Under the pieces are notes generated by a model. It was not told the origin of the DNA and ran no database searches. It saw only the letters and a list, made by a program, of their open reading frames with translations. Below are positions 1 through 8,089 of a stretch of 64,000 bases of DNA, in pieces. The translations under genes and the position numbers were made by a program. This DNA comes from Solirubrobacter ginsenosidimutans (GTDB lineage Bacteria > Actinomycetota > Thermoleophilia > Solirubrobacterales > Solirubrobacteraceae), in the NCBI RefSeq assembly GCF_027587205.1, contig NZ_JAPDOD010000029.1, positions 1-64,000 on the forward strand. The letters run 5' to 3'. The first letter of the stretch is position 1. Each line of letters begins with the position of its first letter.

Positions 1-60
1 CCGCCCGCGCCCGCACCGCCCGCGCCCGCACCGTTCGCGCCCGCGCCGCTCGCGCCCGCC
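1..60. repeat. Four 15-bp tandem repeats inside the kinase gene
   Basis: Four near-identical 15-bp units lie head to tail, two being exactly CCGCCCGCGCCCGCA and two differing at a few positions. Read on the minus strand they encode Gly/Ala pentapeptides of the type AGASG, AGANG, AGAGG. The unit is a multiple of three, so changes in copy number would keep the kinase in frame. The array may continue to the left of the window. Confidence 0.8.
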
Positions 61-1043
61 TCTTCGCGCGCCGCCAACGTCTCGAGCGCCGCCCGCTCCA
101 GCGCCGCGCGGTCTCCGCCCAGCCGGGTCACTTCGGCCTGGAGCTGCTCGCCCGACCAGAACGCGCCCTGCAGCACGAAGCGGTCCGGCAGCGCGTGGCG
201 GCCGACGGTGAAGCCGTCGGCGACGGCGCGCCGGACCGTGTCGGGGTCCAATGGCGCGGTCGCGCGCAGGATCGCCTCGGCGGTGCCGCACGAGTCGAGC
301 ACGTCGCCCTCGCCGGCCGCGCCCGCTCCCACCGCGGCGGCCGCGTGGTCGTGGCCGCCGACGGCCAGCACCGCGCCGGAGAGCAGCGAAAGCAGGGTTT
401 CTCGCGCTGTGCTCGCGAAAGTCGACGCTCGTTGCACGCGGCCCAGCGGCGTGCCCGCCGGGACGTGGGGCGGTGCCAAAGAGGGCGGTGCGCCGGCCCA
501 GCACAGCGCCGGCGCCCACGCGCGGCCCGTGTGGAGGTCGTAGAAGCCGGTGCGCGAGGCCAGCGACGCCTCCGGGCGCACGTCGCCGCCGAGGCCGAGC
601 ACGATCCACTCGGCGACGTTGAACCAGCGCGTGCCGCGGGCCGCGTCGGGCCAGTTCCGGCGCATCCAGGCGTACTTGGCGAGCGTGCACATCGCGCTCG
701 GCGGCTGGCCGGTGCGCGCCGAGAAATCCGGCAGCTCGGCAGCGATCTCCGCCGCTTCCTCCTCGCCGCGGGTGTCGTGCCAGGCGATCGACGGGACGAC
801 CGGCCGGAGCGCGTCGTCGGTCAGCACGCCGGTCTCGGCCATGCTCGCCACGCCGACGCCGACGACCCGCAGGTCCCCGAGCGCCGCCAGAGCCGCCGAG
901 ATCGCGGCGGCGAGCAGCTCGTCGGGGTCGAGCTCGGTGCCGCGCCAGGGCGTCGCCGCCCGGCCATGCGAGACCTCGGAACCCGTTGCGTCGACGACCG
1001 CCGCCTTGATGGCGGTGGTGCCGACGTCCAATCCGAGTAGCAA
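1..1043 (-). CDS. FGGY-family carbohydrate kinase, C-terminus outside window
   Basis: ATP-dependent sugar kinase of the FGGY (xylulokinase/glycerol kinase) fold, acting in the cytosol; the sugar cannot be named. The N-terminus carries the phosphate-binding loop GLDVGTTAIKAAVVD, and a later GGHDH motif near residue 232 holds the probable catalytic aspartate, followed by an Ala/Gly helix and SCGTAEA as in the family. The chosen start is TTG at 1043, because it puts the phosphate loop immediately after the initiator; no ATG or GTG fits better. The gene leaves the window on the left inside an Ala/Gly-rich tract made of 15-bp repeats. It is divergent from the SRPBCC gene at 1081, sharing the 37-bp gap 1044-1080. 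Confidence 0.88.
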   Translation of the reverse strand, partial: MLLGLDVGTTAIKAAVVDATGSEVSHGRAATPWRGTELDPDELLAAAISAALAALGDLRVVGVGVASMAETGVLTDDALRPVVPSIAWHDTRGEEEAAEIAAELPDFSARTGQPPSAMCTLAKYAWMRRNWPDAARGTRWFNVAEWIVLGLGGDVRPEASLASRTGFYDLHTGRAWAPALCWAGAPPSLAPPHVPAGTPLGRVQRASTFASTARETLLSLLSGAVLAVGGHDHAAAAVGAGAAGEGDVLDSCGTAEAILRATAPLDPDTVRRAVADGFTVGRHALPDRFVLQGAFWSGEQLQAEVTRLGGDRAALERAALETLAAREEAGASGAGANGAGAGGAGAG

Positions 1044-1080
1044 CCTGTCGATTTCGCCGGCTCCCGTTTGTCGTAAGGGT

Positions 1081-1734
1081 ATGAGCAAGCCATTCGAATT
1101 GCGCTGGGAGGGGGATCTGCCCGGCTCGCCGCTGCAGATCTGGGACGGGATCACCAAGCACGGGGCCGCGTGGATCTGGGACATCGACTACGAGCCGCGG
1201 GTCGGCGGGGCGGAGCGGGGACTGACCTCCAAAGGCGGCACCGTGACCGCCTGGGAGCCGCAGCGTCACTTCCGCACCGAGGCCCGCCGCGACGACGGCT
1301 GGCACAACGCCCTCGACTACACGCTGGACTGGACCCACCTCAGCTACGTCCACTCGACAGTGTTCGAGCCGCACGAATACGCGGTCCAGGCCGACGCGTG
1401 CATCCAGCACACCCGCTTCTACTACCACTCGCTCGGCGAGTATCTGCGGCACTTCGCGGGCCGCGCGCCGCACTATCTCGGGCTCGACGAGGTGCCCGGC
1501 TCGACCGCCGACGTCCTGCAGCGCCTCGGCGTCCCCGAGACCGCCGGACCCGGCGACCGGATCGCGCTCGGCACCATCGACTACCGCGACGGGACGATGG
1601 TGGGCATCCGCACCGAGACCGAGCTCGTGCGCGTCTACGGACGCGAGCCCTGGGGCTGGCCGGTCGGCGTCGGCGTGCACGCCTTCGACGGCGCGCCCGA
1701 CGAGCGCGCCTGGCGTGAGAAGGTGGCGGCCTGA
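1081..1734 (+). CDS. SRPBCC/START-fold (AHSA1-like) protein
   Basis: A 217-residue cytosolic protein with the shape of the SRPBCC ligand-binding fold: the first 65 residues match the activator-of-Hsp90-like pattern (FELRWEGDLPGSPLQIWDGIT, then a Gly-rich turn and VTAWEPQRHFRTEA). This fold binds hydrophobic small molecules in a central cavity; no ligand can be inferred. The ATG at 1081 opens the frame. The stop overlaps the YCII start by one base (TGATG) and the next gene is an ECF42 sigma factor. SRPBCC, YCII and ECF42 genes are frequent companions, so this is probably one transcriptional unit whose small proteins serve or sense for the sigma factor. Confidence 0.8.
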   Translation: MSKPFELRWEGDLPGSPLQIWDGITKHGAAWIWDIDYEPRVGGAERGLTSKGGTVTAWEPQRHFRTEARRDDGWHNALDYTLDWTHLSYVHSTVFEPHEYAVQADACIQHTRFYYHSLGEYLRHFAGRAPHYLGLDEVPGSTADVLQRLGVPETAGPGDRIALGTIDYRDGTMVGIRTETELVRVYGREPWGWPVGVGVHAFDGAPDERAWREKVAA

Positions 1735-2069
1735 TGCCTCAGTACGCGATCCTCATCTTCGAAGCCACGCCGGCGGCCGAGCTGCCGCCGGAGATCCTCG
1801 AGGCCCACGGCGCCGTGGACCGCGAGATGGTCGCCCGCGGCGGGAAGCTCCTCGCCGGCATGGCGCTGGACACCGACGACACGGCGACGTCGATCCGCGG
1901 CGACCTGCTGACCGACGGCCCATTCATCGAGACCAAGGAGGGCCTCGCGGGCGTGACGGTCATCGAAGCCCGCGACCTCGACCACGCCCTCGAGCTGGCG
2001 AAGCTCGTCCCGATCGTCGTGGGCGGGGTGGAGGTGCGACCGCTGATCGGCTTCCAGGTGCTCGACTGA
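1734..2069 (+). CDS. YCII/DGPF-domain protein, ECF42 partner
   Basis: A 111-residue single-domain YCII protein with the ferredoxin-like pattern MPQYAILIFEA at the N-terminus and the hallmark TDGPFIETKEGLAG near residue 61. DGPF/YCII proteins are the standard gene neighbours of ECF42 sigma factors, and an effect on sigma activity has been proposed for the family; their biochemical role is unsettled. Start and stop are both overlapped: TGATG with the SRPBCC gene and CTGA with the sigma gene, so the three are very likely translated as a coupled unit. A second YCII gene at 33854 lacks an intact sigma partner. Confidence 0.88.
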   Translation: MPQYAILIFEATPAAELPPEILEAHGAVDREMVARGGKLLAGMALDTDDTATSIRGDLLTDGPFIETKEGLAGVTVIEARDLDHALELAKLVPIVVGGVEVRPLIGFQVLD

Positions 2070-3247
2070 CCGCGATCGAACAAGCGGTCGCCGACGCGCA
2101 TCGTCGCGAGTGGGCCTACGTGCTCGCGGCGACGGTGCGCGTCACGCGCGACCTCGACGCCGCCGAGGACGCGGTCCAGGACGCCTACGTGTCGGCGCTG
2201 CGCGCGTGGACGCGCGAGGGCGTGCCGGACAATCCCGGCGCGTGGCTGACGACCACCGCCCGCCGGACCGCGCTCAACGCCCTGACCCGCCGCCGCACGC
2301 TCCAGGCCAAGCTCCCACTACTGCTCGAGCCGGACGTGCCGCCGCCCGCGGAGAACGCCACGATCGGTGACGACCGCCTGCGGCTGATCTTCACGTGCTG
2401 TCACCCGGCGCTCGCCCGCGAGGCGCAGGTGGCGCTCACGCTGCGGCTCGTCTGCGGCGTCACGACGGCCGAGATCGCCCACGCGTTCCTGGTCGGCGAG
2501 CCGACGATGGCGGCGCGACTCACCCGCGCCAAGAAGAAGATCGCCGCGGCGGGAATCCCGTACGTCGTGCCGGACGACCTCGCGCCGCGGCTGGACACGG
2601 TCCTCGCCGTCGTGCACCTGCTCGCCACGACGGGCCACACCGCACCGTCGGGGGAGCACCTCGCCCGCACGGACCTCGCCGAGCGCGCGCTCGACCTCGC
2701 TCGGATGCTCCACGCGCTGCTGCCGAACGAGCGCGAGGCGGCGGGTCTGCTCGCGCTGCTCCTGCTGGTGCGGGCACGCGCGGCGACCCGCGGCGACGTC
2801 CTGGAGGACCAGGACCGCTCGCGCTGGGACCCGGCGCTGATCGCCGAGGCGGACGCGCTGATCGTCGCCGCGCTGAAGGCCGGCCCGCCCGGGCGCTTCA
2901 CGCTCCAGGCCGCGATCGCGGGCGTGCACGCCGCGGCGCCGGCCTACGAGGACACCGACTGGCCGCAGCTCCTGACGCTCTACGACGTGCTCCTGCGCGT
3001 GTGGCCGTCCCCCGTGGTCGCCCTCAACCGCGCGGTCGTGCTCGCCGAGACCGACGGTCCCGAACCCGCGCTGGCCGCGCTCGACGCGATCGACGGCCTC
3101 AGCAGCTACCGCTACCTCTGGTCGACCAAGGCCGACCTCCTCCGCCGGCTCGGCCGCCACGAGGAAGCCGCCGACGCCTACCGCGAGGCCCTGCGCCTCA
3201 CCGACAACGCCGCCGAGCGCGCCTTCCTCGAAGCCCGACTCGGCTGA
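2066..3247 (+). CDS. ECF42-type RNA polymerase sigma factor with TPR-like tail, CTG start
   Basis: A 393-residue sigma factor. Residues 1-75 hold sigma region 2 (REWAYVLAATVRVTRDLDAAEDAVQDAY), residues about 110-165 hold region 4, and the remaining ~225 residues form the helical TPR-like extension that defines ECF42, including the conserved DQDRSRW stretch near residue 250. This class has no anti-sigma factor; control is thought to lie in the extension. No ATG, GTG or TTG precedes region 2 in frame without overlapping the whole YCII gene. The only start fitting the family N-terminus (xTAIEQAV) is CTG at 2066, which forms a CTGA overlap with the YCII stop. The gene ends one base before the convergent pfkB-type gene. 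Confidence 0.85.
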   Translation: MTAIEQAVADAHRREWAYVLAATVRVTRDLDAAEDAVQDAYVSALRAWTREGVPDNPGAWLTTTARRTALNALTRRRTLQAKLPLLLEPDVPPPAENATIGDDRLRLIFTCCHPALAREAQVALTLRLVCGVTTAEIAHAFLVGEPTMAARLTRAKKKIAAAGIPYVVPDDLAPRLDTVLAVVHLLATTGHTAPSGEHLARTDLAERALDLARMLHALLPNEREAAGLLALLLLVRARAATRGDVLEDQDRSRWDPALIAEADALIVAALKAGPPGRFTLQAAIAGVHAAAPAYEDTDWPQLLTLYDVLLRVWPSPVVALNRAVVLAETDGPEPALAALDAIDGLSSYRYLWSTKADLLRRLGRHEEAADAYREALRLTDNAAERAFLEARLG

Positions 3248-3248
3248 C

Positions 3249-4175
3249 TCAGCGCAGCAGCGCGCGCATGCGGGCCGGGTCGAAGCGACCCGCGACCGGG
3301 TGCTCGACGGCCGCCGACGCCGCGGCCACGCCCTCGCGGACCGCTTCCACGAGGGCGACGCCGCGTTCCAGCGCCGCCGCCAGGGCCGCGGTCAGCACGT
3401 CGCCCGCGCCGATCGGGTTGACGACGTGCACGCGGGGCGCTTCGATCCACACCGGCTCGCCGTCCCACGCCACCGCGGCACCCGCCGCCGCGGCGGTCAC
3501 CACGGCCGCTTCGGCGCCGCGGCGCACGAGCTCAAGCGCCGCCCGCTCCGCCCGCGGCCGCGCGTCGGGGGCGGCGTCGACCGCCTCGTCCACCCGCCCG
3601 AACAGCACGCCCTCCGCCTCGCCGAGGTTCGGGACGACGACGTCGGGATATGCGCTCAAGCAGGCCGCCAACGCGCCGCCCGCGGCATCGACGACCGAGC
3701 GCCGGCCCGCATCGCGCGCCCGCGCGACCAACAGGCCGTAGCCGTCCTCCGGCGCGCCGGGCGGGAGCGAGCCTGAGCAGACCAGGACGCCGTGGTCGGC
3801 GAGGTCGTCGTCGACCACGGCCTCCAAAGCGACCCACCCGTCGCGCTCCAGGAACGGCCCGGGCTCGTTCAACACGGTCGCGCGCCCACCCGGCTCGAGC
3901 ACGATCGCGGTCGAACGGATCTCGCCCGCCACGTCGATCCCCTGCAGCGTGATGCCTTCCTCGGCGATCATCGCCGCCGCCGCGCGGCCCGTGTAGCCCG
4001 GGATGAACCCGACGAGCGAGGCCGGCGCGCGCAGCAGCAGCGCCGCCCGCGCGACGTTCAACCCCTTCCCGCCCGGCGTGACGGCGACGTCCGAGACCCG
4101 CAACACCTCACCCGGGCGCAGCTCAGCGATCCGCGAGGTGCGGTCGATCGTCAGGTTTGGCCCGGCGATGATCAC
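3249..4175 (-). CDS. PfkB-family sugar (phosphate) kinase, 1-phosphofructokinase-like
   Basis: A 308-residue ribokinase-fold kinase that transfers phosphate from ATP to a sugar or sugar phosphate. It opens with IIAGPNLTIDRT, shows the substrate-side GGKGLNVARA motif near residue 36, and the C-terminal anion-hole signature PIGAGD near residue 253 with the catalytic aspartate. The overall pattern is closest to the hexose/1-phosphofructokinase branch, but no fructose PTS gene is nearby, so the substrate is open. The start is GTG at 4175, which overlaps the stop of the upstream membrane protein as GTGA. That coupling to a regulator-like protein is unusual for a metabolic kinase. Confidence 0.85.
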   Translation of the reverse strand: MIIAGPNLTIDRTSRIAELRPGEVLRVSDVAVTPGGKGLNVARAALLLRAPASLVGFIPGYTGRAAAAMIAEEGITLQGIDVAGEIRSTAIVLEPGGRATVLNEPGPFLERDGWVALEAVVDDDLADHGVLVCSGSLPPGAPEDGYGLLVARARDAGRRSVVDAAGGALAACLSAYPDVVVPNLGEAEGVLFGRVDEAVDAAPDARPRAERAALELVRRGAEAAVVTAAAAGAAVAWDGEPVWIEAPRVHVVNPIGAGDVLTAALAAALERGVALVEAVREGVAAASAAVEHPVAGRFDPARMRALLR

Positions 4176-5143
4176 CCAGTCGACGCGTGCGGCAGATCGC
4201 CGCTGAGGATGACCTTGCCCGGCTCCTTGGCGTTCTTGCCGTCGAGCGTGACCACGATCGTGTCGTAGTCCGCGAACCACTGCGGGAACTTGTCGACGTC
4301 GGCGTTGCTCGGGCCGGCGGACGTCAGCTCGCCCTTCGTACCCACCGGATCCTTGACGTCGCCCAGCAGCTGCGCCCCGCCCGCGTTCTTGCGGAACCAC
4401 AGCGAGTACGTCTCGCCGGCCGCGTTCGGGGCGACGTTGGTGGCCGCGATCGCGAAGCGCACCGTGCCGTCATTGGCCTCGAAGAGCCGCATCAGCCCGA
4501 CGGCCTGCGAGCCGGCGGGCCCCTTGAGCAGGATGTCGTTGGCCGAGGAGGCGGTGGCGGTGGGCGGCGCGGTGGCGGTGGCGGTCGCGACGGGCTCGTC
4601 GGAGACCGCCGGCGGGTTGTCATCGTCGCGGGTGAAGACGAAGACCAGCACCGCGGCGATGAGCACGACGGCGGCGCCGATCAGGATCGCCCCTCCGAGG
4701 CGAGAGGAGGACCCGCCCCCGTCCGCAACCGGCTCGGCCGTGCGATCGGTCCCGTTGACCCGCGGCGGCTCCTCGTCGGGCGCGGTCGGCAACAACGGCA
4801 CGTTCTCGCCGCCCGGGGCCGCGCGCAGTGGCTCGGCCACCGTCGCCGCCCACGTCTGCGCGGCCGGATCGGTCAGGAGCAGTGCGCGCGTGCGCGCCCC
4901 GTGCGCCTCAGACTGCTGCCCGAGCAACCAGTCGACGATCTCGCCCGCCCGCGCCGGCGCCGCCAGATCGGGGGCGAGGCCGCAGACGCCGGTGCGCGCG
5001 CGAGCGCGGATCGTCTCCTCGGGCATTCCGAGCAGCTCGGCCAGCTCGCCGTACGAGCGGCCCTGACGCAGGACCAGCTCCACGGCGGCGCGCTGGTCCG
5101 GCGCCAGCCGCTCGAATGCGGTTGCGCTGCTGCGCGACGACAT
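4172..5143 (-). CDS. Fusion protein: sigma region-4 HTH, one TM segment, RskA-like anti-sigma domain
   Basis: A 323-residue membrane protein. Residues 5-45 look like a sigma-70 region 4 helix-turn-helix (LAPDQRAAVELVLRQG, then a SYGELAELLGMPEETIRARA recognition helix). Residues 85-110 carry the WLLGQQ and ARTRALLL segment seen in lineage relatives; a single TM helix spans about 151-171. After an Ala/Thr/Pro linker, the outer part (about 200-323) resembles the anti-sigma-K factor (RskA) C-terminal domain: YSLWFRKNAGGAQLLGDV and IVVTLDG. It has a DNA-binding-like head inside and a sensor-like domain outside but no region 2, so it cannot act as a normal sigma factor. The ATG at 5143 is chosen; an upstream in-frame start exists but overlaps the divergent gene. 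Confidence 0.75.
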   Translation of the reverse strand: MSSRSSATAFERLAPDQRAAVELVLRQGRSYGELAELLGMPEETIRARARTGVCGLAPDLAAPARAGEIVDWLLGQQSEAHGARTRALLLTDPAAQTWAATVAEPLRAAPGGENVPLLPTAPDEEPPRVNGTDRTAEPVADGGGSSSRLGGAILIGAAVVLIAAVLVFVFTRDDDNPPAVSDEPVATATATAPPTATASSANDILLKGPAGSQAVGLMRLFEANDGTVRFAIAATNVAPNAAGETYSLWFRKNAGGAQLLGDVKDPVGTKGELTSAGPSNADVDKFPQWFADYDTIVVTLDGKNAKEPGKVILSGDLPHASTG

Positions 5144-5159
5144 CTTCCGGCCTAGGCTA

Positions 5160-5492
5160 GTGGAAGTGGCGGGATTGCTCGGCATACATCTGATCGCGGC
5201 GACCGAGGACGAGGTGCGCGCGAGCGTGCCCGTGACCGATTCGCTCTGCCAGCCGCTCGGGCTCGTCCACGGCGGCGTCTACGCGACGCTCGCCGACGCG
5301 CTCACCGCGAGCCACGGGCGCACCGTCTCCAACCAGACGAGCTTCCTGCGCCCGATCACGCAAGGGACCATCCACGCGACCGCCCGCCGTCGCCACAACG
5401 GCCGCACGACCGCGGTGTGGGAGGTCGACATCACCGACGACGAAGGCCGGCTCTGCGCCCTCGTGCGCACGACGGTCTACCCGGTGTCGTAG
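5160..5492 (+). CDS. PaaI-type hotdog thioesterase
   Basis: A 110-residue single hotdog domain of the PaaI/4HBT-like thioesterase family, which hydrolyses acyl- or aryl-CoA thioesters in the cytosol. The key helix segment LGLVHGGVYATLADALTA (about residues 33-50) carries the HGG turn and the acidic residue that polarises water. SFLRPITQG and TTAVWEVDITDDEG complete the sheet. The GTG at 5160 is the only start compatible with the fold. It diverges from the fusion protein at 5143 with only 16 bp between the start codons. Its 3' end overlaps the convergent DUF3105-like gene by 16 nt. Confidence 0.82.
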   Translation: MEVAGLLGIHLIAATEDEVRASVPVTDSLCQPLGLVHGGVYATLADALTASHGRTVSNQTSFLRPITQGTIHATARRRHNGRTTAVWEVDITDDEGRLCALVRTTVYPVS

Positions 5493-6016
5493 CCCGGGGC
5501 CTGACCCAGCCAGGCGTCCGCGAAGTCGCGCAGCTTTGGGTCGTCTGGCCCTGAGGCGATCAGGCGGCGCCGCCAGGCGAGTGCCTGGGTGCCCGCGCCC
5601 GGCCGCCGCGCGAGGATGACCGCCTGGCCCGCGCCGGACAGGAAGGGGTCGAACGGGCCGCCTTGCACGTCGCGCTGCAGCGCCACGAGCGCCGCCGGCG
5701 GCTTGGCCTCCTCGTACGTGATGATCACGTTGCCTGACTGCAGCGCGTCGAGAATCTGGTCGTCGCTGAGCTCAGTCTGGTCCTTGAGGACGTGCGCTTC
5801 GCGATGCTTGCCGGACGTCGGCGGCCGGTCGGCGGGCGAGGCGGGCGTTGCCGGCCCGGTGTTGACCCGCCCCGAGCCGTGGTCGGGCTCCAACGTACCG
5901 GGCCCGGCGGCCTCGTTGACCTGGCTGGAATCGCGCGAGGTGAGCACCGTGATCAGCCCGACGCACGCGGCGAGCGCGACGACCACGGTGCCGGCGACGA
6001 TCAGGACGCGCTTCAC
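5477..6016 (-). CDS. Membrane-anchored DUF3105-like protein
   Basis: A 179-residue protein with an N-terminal TM anchor (VLIVAGTVVVALAACVGLITV, residues 4-24), a Pro/Gly-rich linker and an outer domain. The outer domain matches the DUF3105 pattern: PPTSGKHREAH near residue 65, LDALQSGNVIITYEE near 88, and a QAVILARRPG strand. The family's function is unknown; it is common in actinobacteria. Start is GTG at 6016, overlapping the WS/DGAT stop as GTGA, so it is translated after the acyltransferase. The canonical DUF3105 phrase LEHGGVVI is replaced by LQSGNVII, so the assignment is to a divergent member. Confidence 0.6.
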   Translation of the reverse strand: MKRVLIVAGTVVVALAACVGLITVLTSRDSSQVNEAAGPGTLEPDHGSGRVNTGPATPASPADRPPTSGKHREAHVLKDQTELSDDQILDALQSGNVIITYEEAKPPAALVALQRDVQGGPFDPFLSGAGQAVILARRPGAGTQALAWRRRLIASGPDDPKLRDFADAWLGQAPGYDTG

Positions 6017-7434
6017 GCGCGGGCCGGCGTCCGGCGCCGGCGGCGGGCGGGCGGGCCGAGGCCCGCCGCGCCGGCGAGCTCGGCGATCGCCGCGTCCACA
6101 TCGGCGGCCAGCGCGTCGATGTCCGCCAGCGCGTCGTAGTCGCCGAGCAGCCCGAAGAAGATGTGCCCGTCGTAGGACATGATCGCGATCCCGAGCGCGG
6201 TGTTGAGGACCAGCGGGACCTTCGGGTAGAAGGCCTCCAGCCGGCGCCCCATCAGATACAGCGGCACCTGCGGACCCGGGACGTTGGTCACGGTGAGGTT
6301 GAAGAAGCGCTGGCGCGACTGCAGCCGCGCGGCCTGGTCGAGCACGGTGGGAGCGGCGGCGTCGGCGAGGCGGGTGATCGCCTGTGCGCCGACGGCCTGG
6401 CCGGACTCCTTCAACCCCTTCATCGCGCCGTGGACGAAGCGGAAGCGGTCCGCCGGGTTCTCGAGCCCCACGGGCAGCGGCGCGTACATCGCCGCGACCT
6501 GGTTGCCGAGCGCGCCGCGGTCGGCGTCGGCGCGAACCGAGATCGGCACCATCGCCTTCAGCTCAAGCCCCTCCGGGTCGCGCCCGTGGCGGAACAGATG
6601 CGCGCGCAGGGCGCCGGTGACGACCGTCAGGACGACGTCGTTGATCGTCCCGCCCAGCGCGTCCTTGATCGCCTTGAAGGTCGCCAGGTCGGCCGCGGCC
6701 CACGCGAACCGCCGGTGCGGGCCGATGCGCACGTTGAGCGGGCTCGGCGGCGCGCCGGAGAGCCCCGCGGCGGCCATCGCGGCCAGGCCGGCGACGGAGC
6801 GGCCCGCATCGACCCCCGCGCGGTCGGGATGCTCGAGGATCCCGCGCAGGAAGCCGAAGGGCGCTTTCGCGCGCTCCGCCACCGCGGACGCCAGCAGCTC
6901 GGCCCGCCCCGGGAGTGGCCGCGCGGCCCACGGCGGCGGCTCGTCCCGCTCCGGCGGGCTCGGATCGAGGTCGAAGAGCACCGTCATGATGTCCACGCCC
7001 GAGATCCCGTCCACCAGCGCGTGGTGGGTCTTGCAGATCAGCGCGAAGCGGTCGCCGGCGACCTCGTCGACGAGCCAGATCTCCCACAGCGGCTTCTCGC
7101 GGTCCAGTTGCTGCGAGAACACCCGCCCCGCCAGGGCCCGCAGCTCCTCCTCGCCCGCGGGCGCGGGGAGCGCGGTGTGGCGCACGTGGTAGCCCGCGTT
7201 GAAGTGCGGATCGTCCACCCACAGCGGCCGCGACGCACCGAGCGGTGGGAACGCGAGGCGCTGCCGGTAGCGCGGCACGAGGTGCAGGCCGCCGGCGATG
7301 CGGGCGACGAAGTCGTCGTAGTCCGGCGCGGGCCCTTCGAAGAGCAGGACGGAGCCCACGTGCATGTGTGCGCCGTCCTTCTCGAGGGCAAGGAAGGAGG
7401 CGTCCAGGCCGGTCAGCCGGTCGGGGTTCGACAT
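6013..7434 (-). CDS. WS/DGAT-family wax ester synthase/acyl-CoA:diacylglycerol acyltransferase
   Basis: A 473-residue acyltransferase that esterifies fatty alcohols or diacylglycerol with acyl-CoA to form storage lipid, typical of actinobacteria. The catalytic HHxxxDG motif is HHALVDG at residues 137-143. The family marks are present: LTGLDASFLALE at the N-terminus, PLWEIWLVD, NDVVLTVVTGALR, and NLTVTNVPGP in the C-terminal half. Length is normal. It starts at ATG 7434 and diverges from the ECF sigma gene at 7499. No lipid-synthesis genes adjoin it, although an acyl-CoA synthetase lies at 28.9 kb. The downstream DUF3105-like gene is coupled by GTGA. Confidence 0.92.
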   Translation of the reverse strand: MSNPDRLTGLDASFLALEKDGAHMHVGSVLLFEGPAPDYDDFVARIAGGLHLVPRYRQRLAFPPLGASRPLWVDDPHFNAGYHVRHTALPAPAGEEELRALAGRVFSQQLDREKPLWEIWLVDEVAGDRFALICKTHHALVDGISGVDIMTVLFDLDPSPPERDEPPPWAARPLPGRAELLASAVAERAKAPFGFLRGILEHPDRAGVDAGRSVAGLAAMAAAGLSGAPPSPLNVRIGPHRRFAWAAADLATFKAIKDALGGTINDVVLTVVTGALRAHLFRHGRDPEGLELKAMVPISVRADADRGALGNQVAAMYAPLPVGLENPADRFRFVHGAMKGLKESGQAVGAQAITRLADAAAPTVLDQAARLQSRQRFFNLTVTNVPGPQVPLYLMGRRLEAFYPKVPLVLNTALGIAIMSYDGHIFFGLLGDYDALADIDALAADVDAAIAELAGAAGLGPPARRRRRTPARA

Positions 7435-7464
7435 CGGGCTCAGATTCTCTCACCTCGCCGATGT

Positions 7465-7499
7465 TTGAGAAACCTTCAACAGGGTGTATAACGCGGTTG
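7465..7499 (+). promoter_or_regulatory. Promoter for the ECF sigma gene, likely leaderless
   Basis: TTGAGA at 7465-7470 and TATAAC at 7487-7492 are separated by 16 bp, a good housekeeping -35/-10 pair. Transcription would begin about 6-8 bases after the -10 box, at the GTG of 7499, which implies a leaderless mRNA. An in-frame GTG at 7484 overlaps the -10 box and is less likely to be the start. Confidence 0.55.
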
Positions 7500-8029
7500 T
7501 GGCTGTTGATCTGCGTGACCCTCAAACCTTCCGGTGCGCGTTCGATGAACACCACCGCGCCGTCTACACCGCGGCCTTCCGGATCGTCAATGACGCGTCG
7601 CAGGCCCAGGACATCGTCCAGGACGTGTTCCTGCGTCTCTGGCGCCGCCCCGGCTCGTTCGACGCCTCGCGCGGTGACCTCGGCACCTACCTGCGGCTGC
7701 TCGGGCGCTCGCGCGCGCTCGACGTATGGCGGGAGGGCCAGGTCCGCGGCCGCGCCGCGGACCGATTGAAGGTCGTGACCGGCTCCGAGGAGCCCCGGGT
7801 CGAGGATCACCCCGGCATCCTGGCCGAGCGCGACCACGACCGTGCCGAGGTCCGCGAGGCCCTCAGCAGGCTTCCTGAAGCGCAGCGCGAGGCGATCGTC
7901 CTCGCCTATTGGGGTGGTCTCACCGCTGATCAGATCGCCAGCCGCGCACACGTTCCGCTCGGAACTGCTAAGAGCCGGATCCGGCTCGGTTTGGCTCGCC
8001 TGCGGGAAGAATTCCCCGTCGCGGTGTAG
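7499..8029 (+). CDS. ECF sigma factor (SigK/ECF19-like)
   Basis: A 176-residue ECF sigma factor. Region 2 is FDEHHRAVYTAAFRIVND with AQDIVQDVFLRLWRRP (about residues 17-56), and region 4 is LSRLPEAQREAIVLAYWGG followed by a LTADQIASRAHVPLGTAKSRI helix-turn-helix (about 117-165). No anti-sigma gene follows, because a terminator sits directly after the stop, so control must be in trans or transcriptional. The start at GTG 7499 is preferred over GTG 7484 because the best promoter would start transcription at 7499. Subgroup assignment is by general look only. Confidence 0.88.
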   Translation: MAVDLRDPQTFRCAFDEHHRAVYTAAFRIVNDASQAQDIVQDVFLRLWRRPGSFDASRGDLGTYLRLLGRSRALDVWREGQVRGRAADRLKVVTGSEEPRVEDHPGILAERDHDRAEVREALSRLPEAQREAIVLAYWGGLTADQIASRAHVPLGTAKSRIRLGLARLREEFPVAV

Positions 8030-8030
8030 A

Positions 8031-8053
8031 ACCCGACGATCGTCGGGTCTTTG
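8031..8053 (+). terminator. Intrinsic terminator after the ECF gene
   Basis: The palindrome ACCCGACGATCGTCGGGT at 8031-8048 folds into a 7-bp stem with a GATC loop and is followed by CTTTG. It begins one base after the sigma-factor stop and would insulate the downstream RlpA leader. Confidence 0.65.
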
Positions 8054-8089
8054 CGCTGACATCCGCGGGCGCTGGTAGCCTCGAACCTT

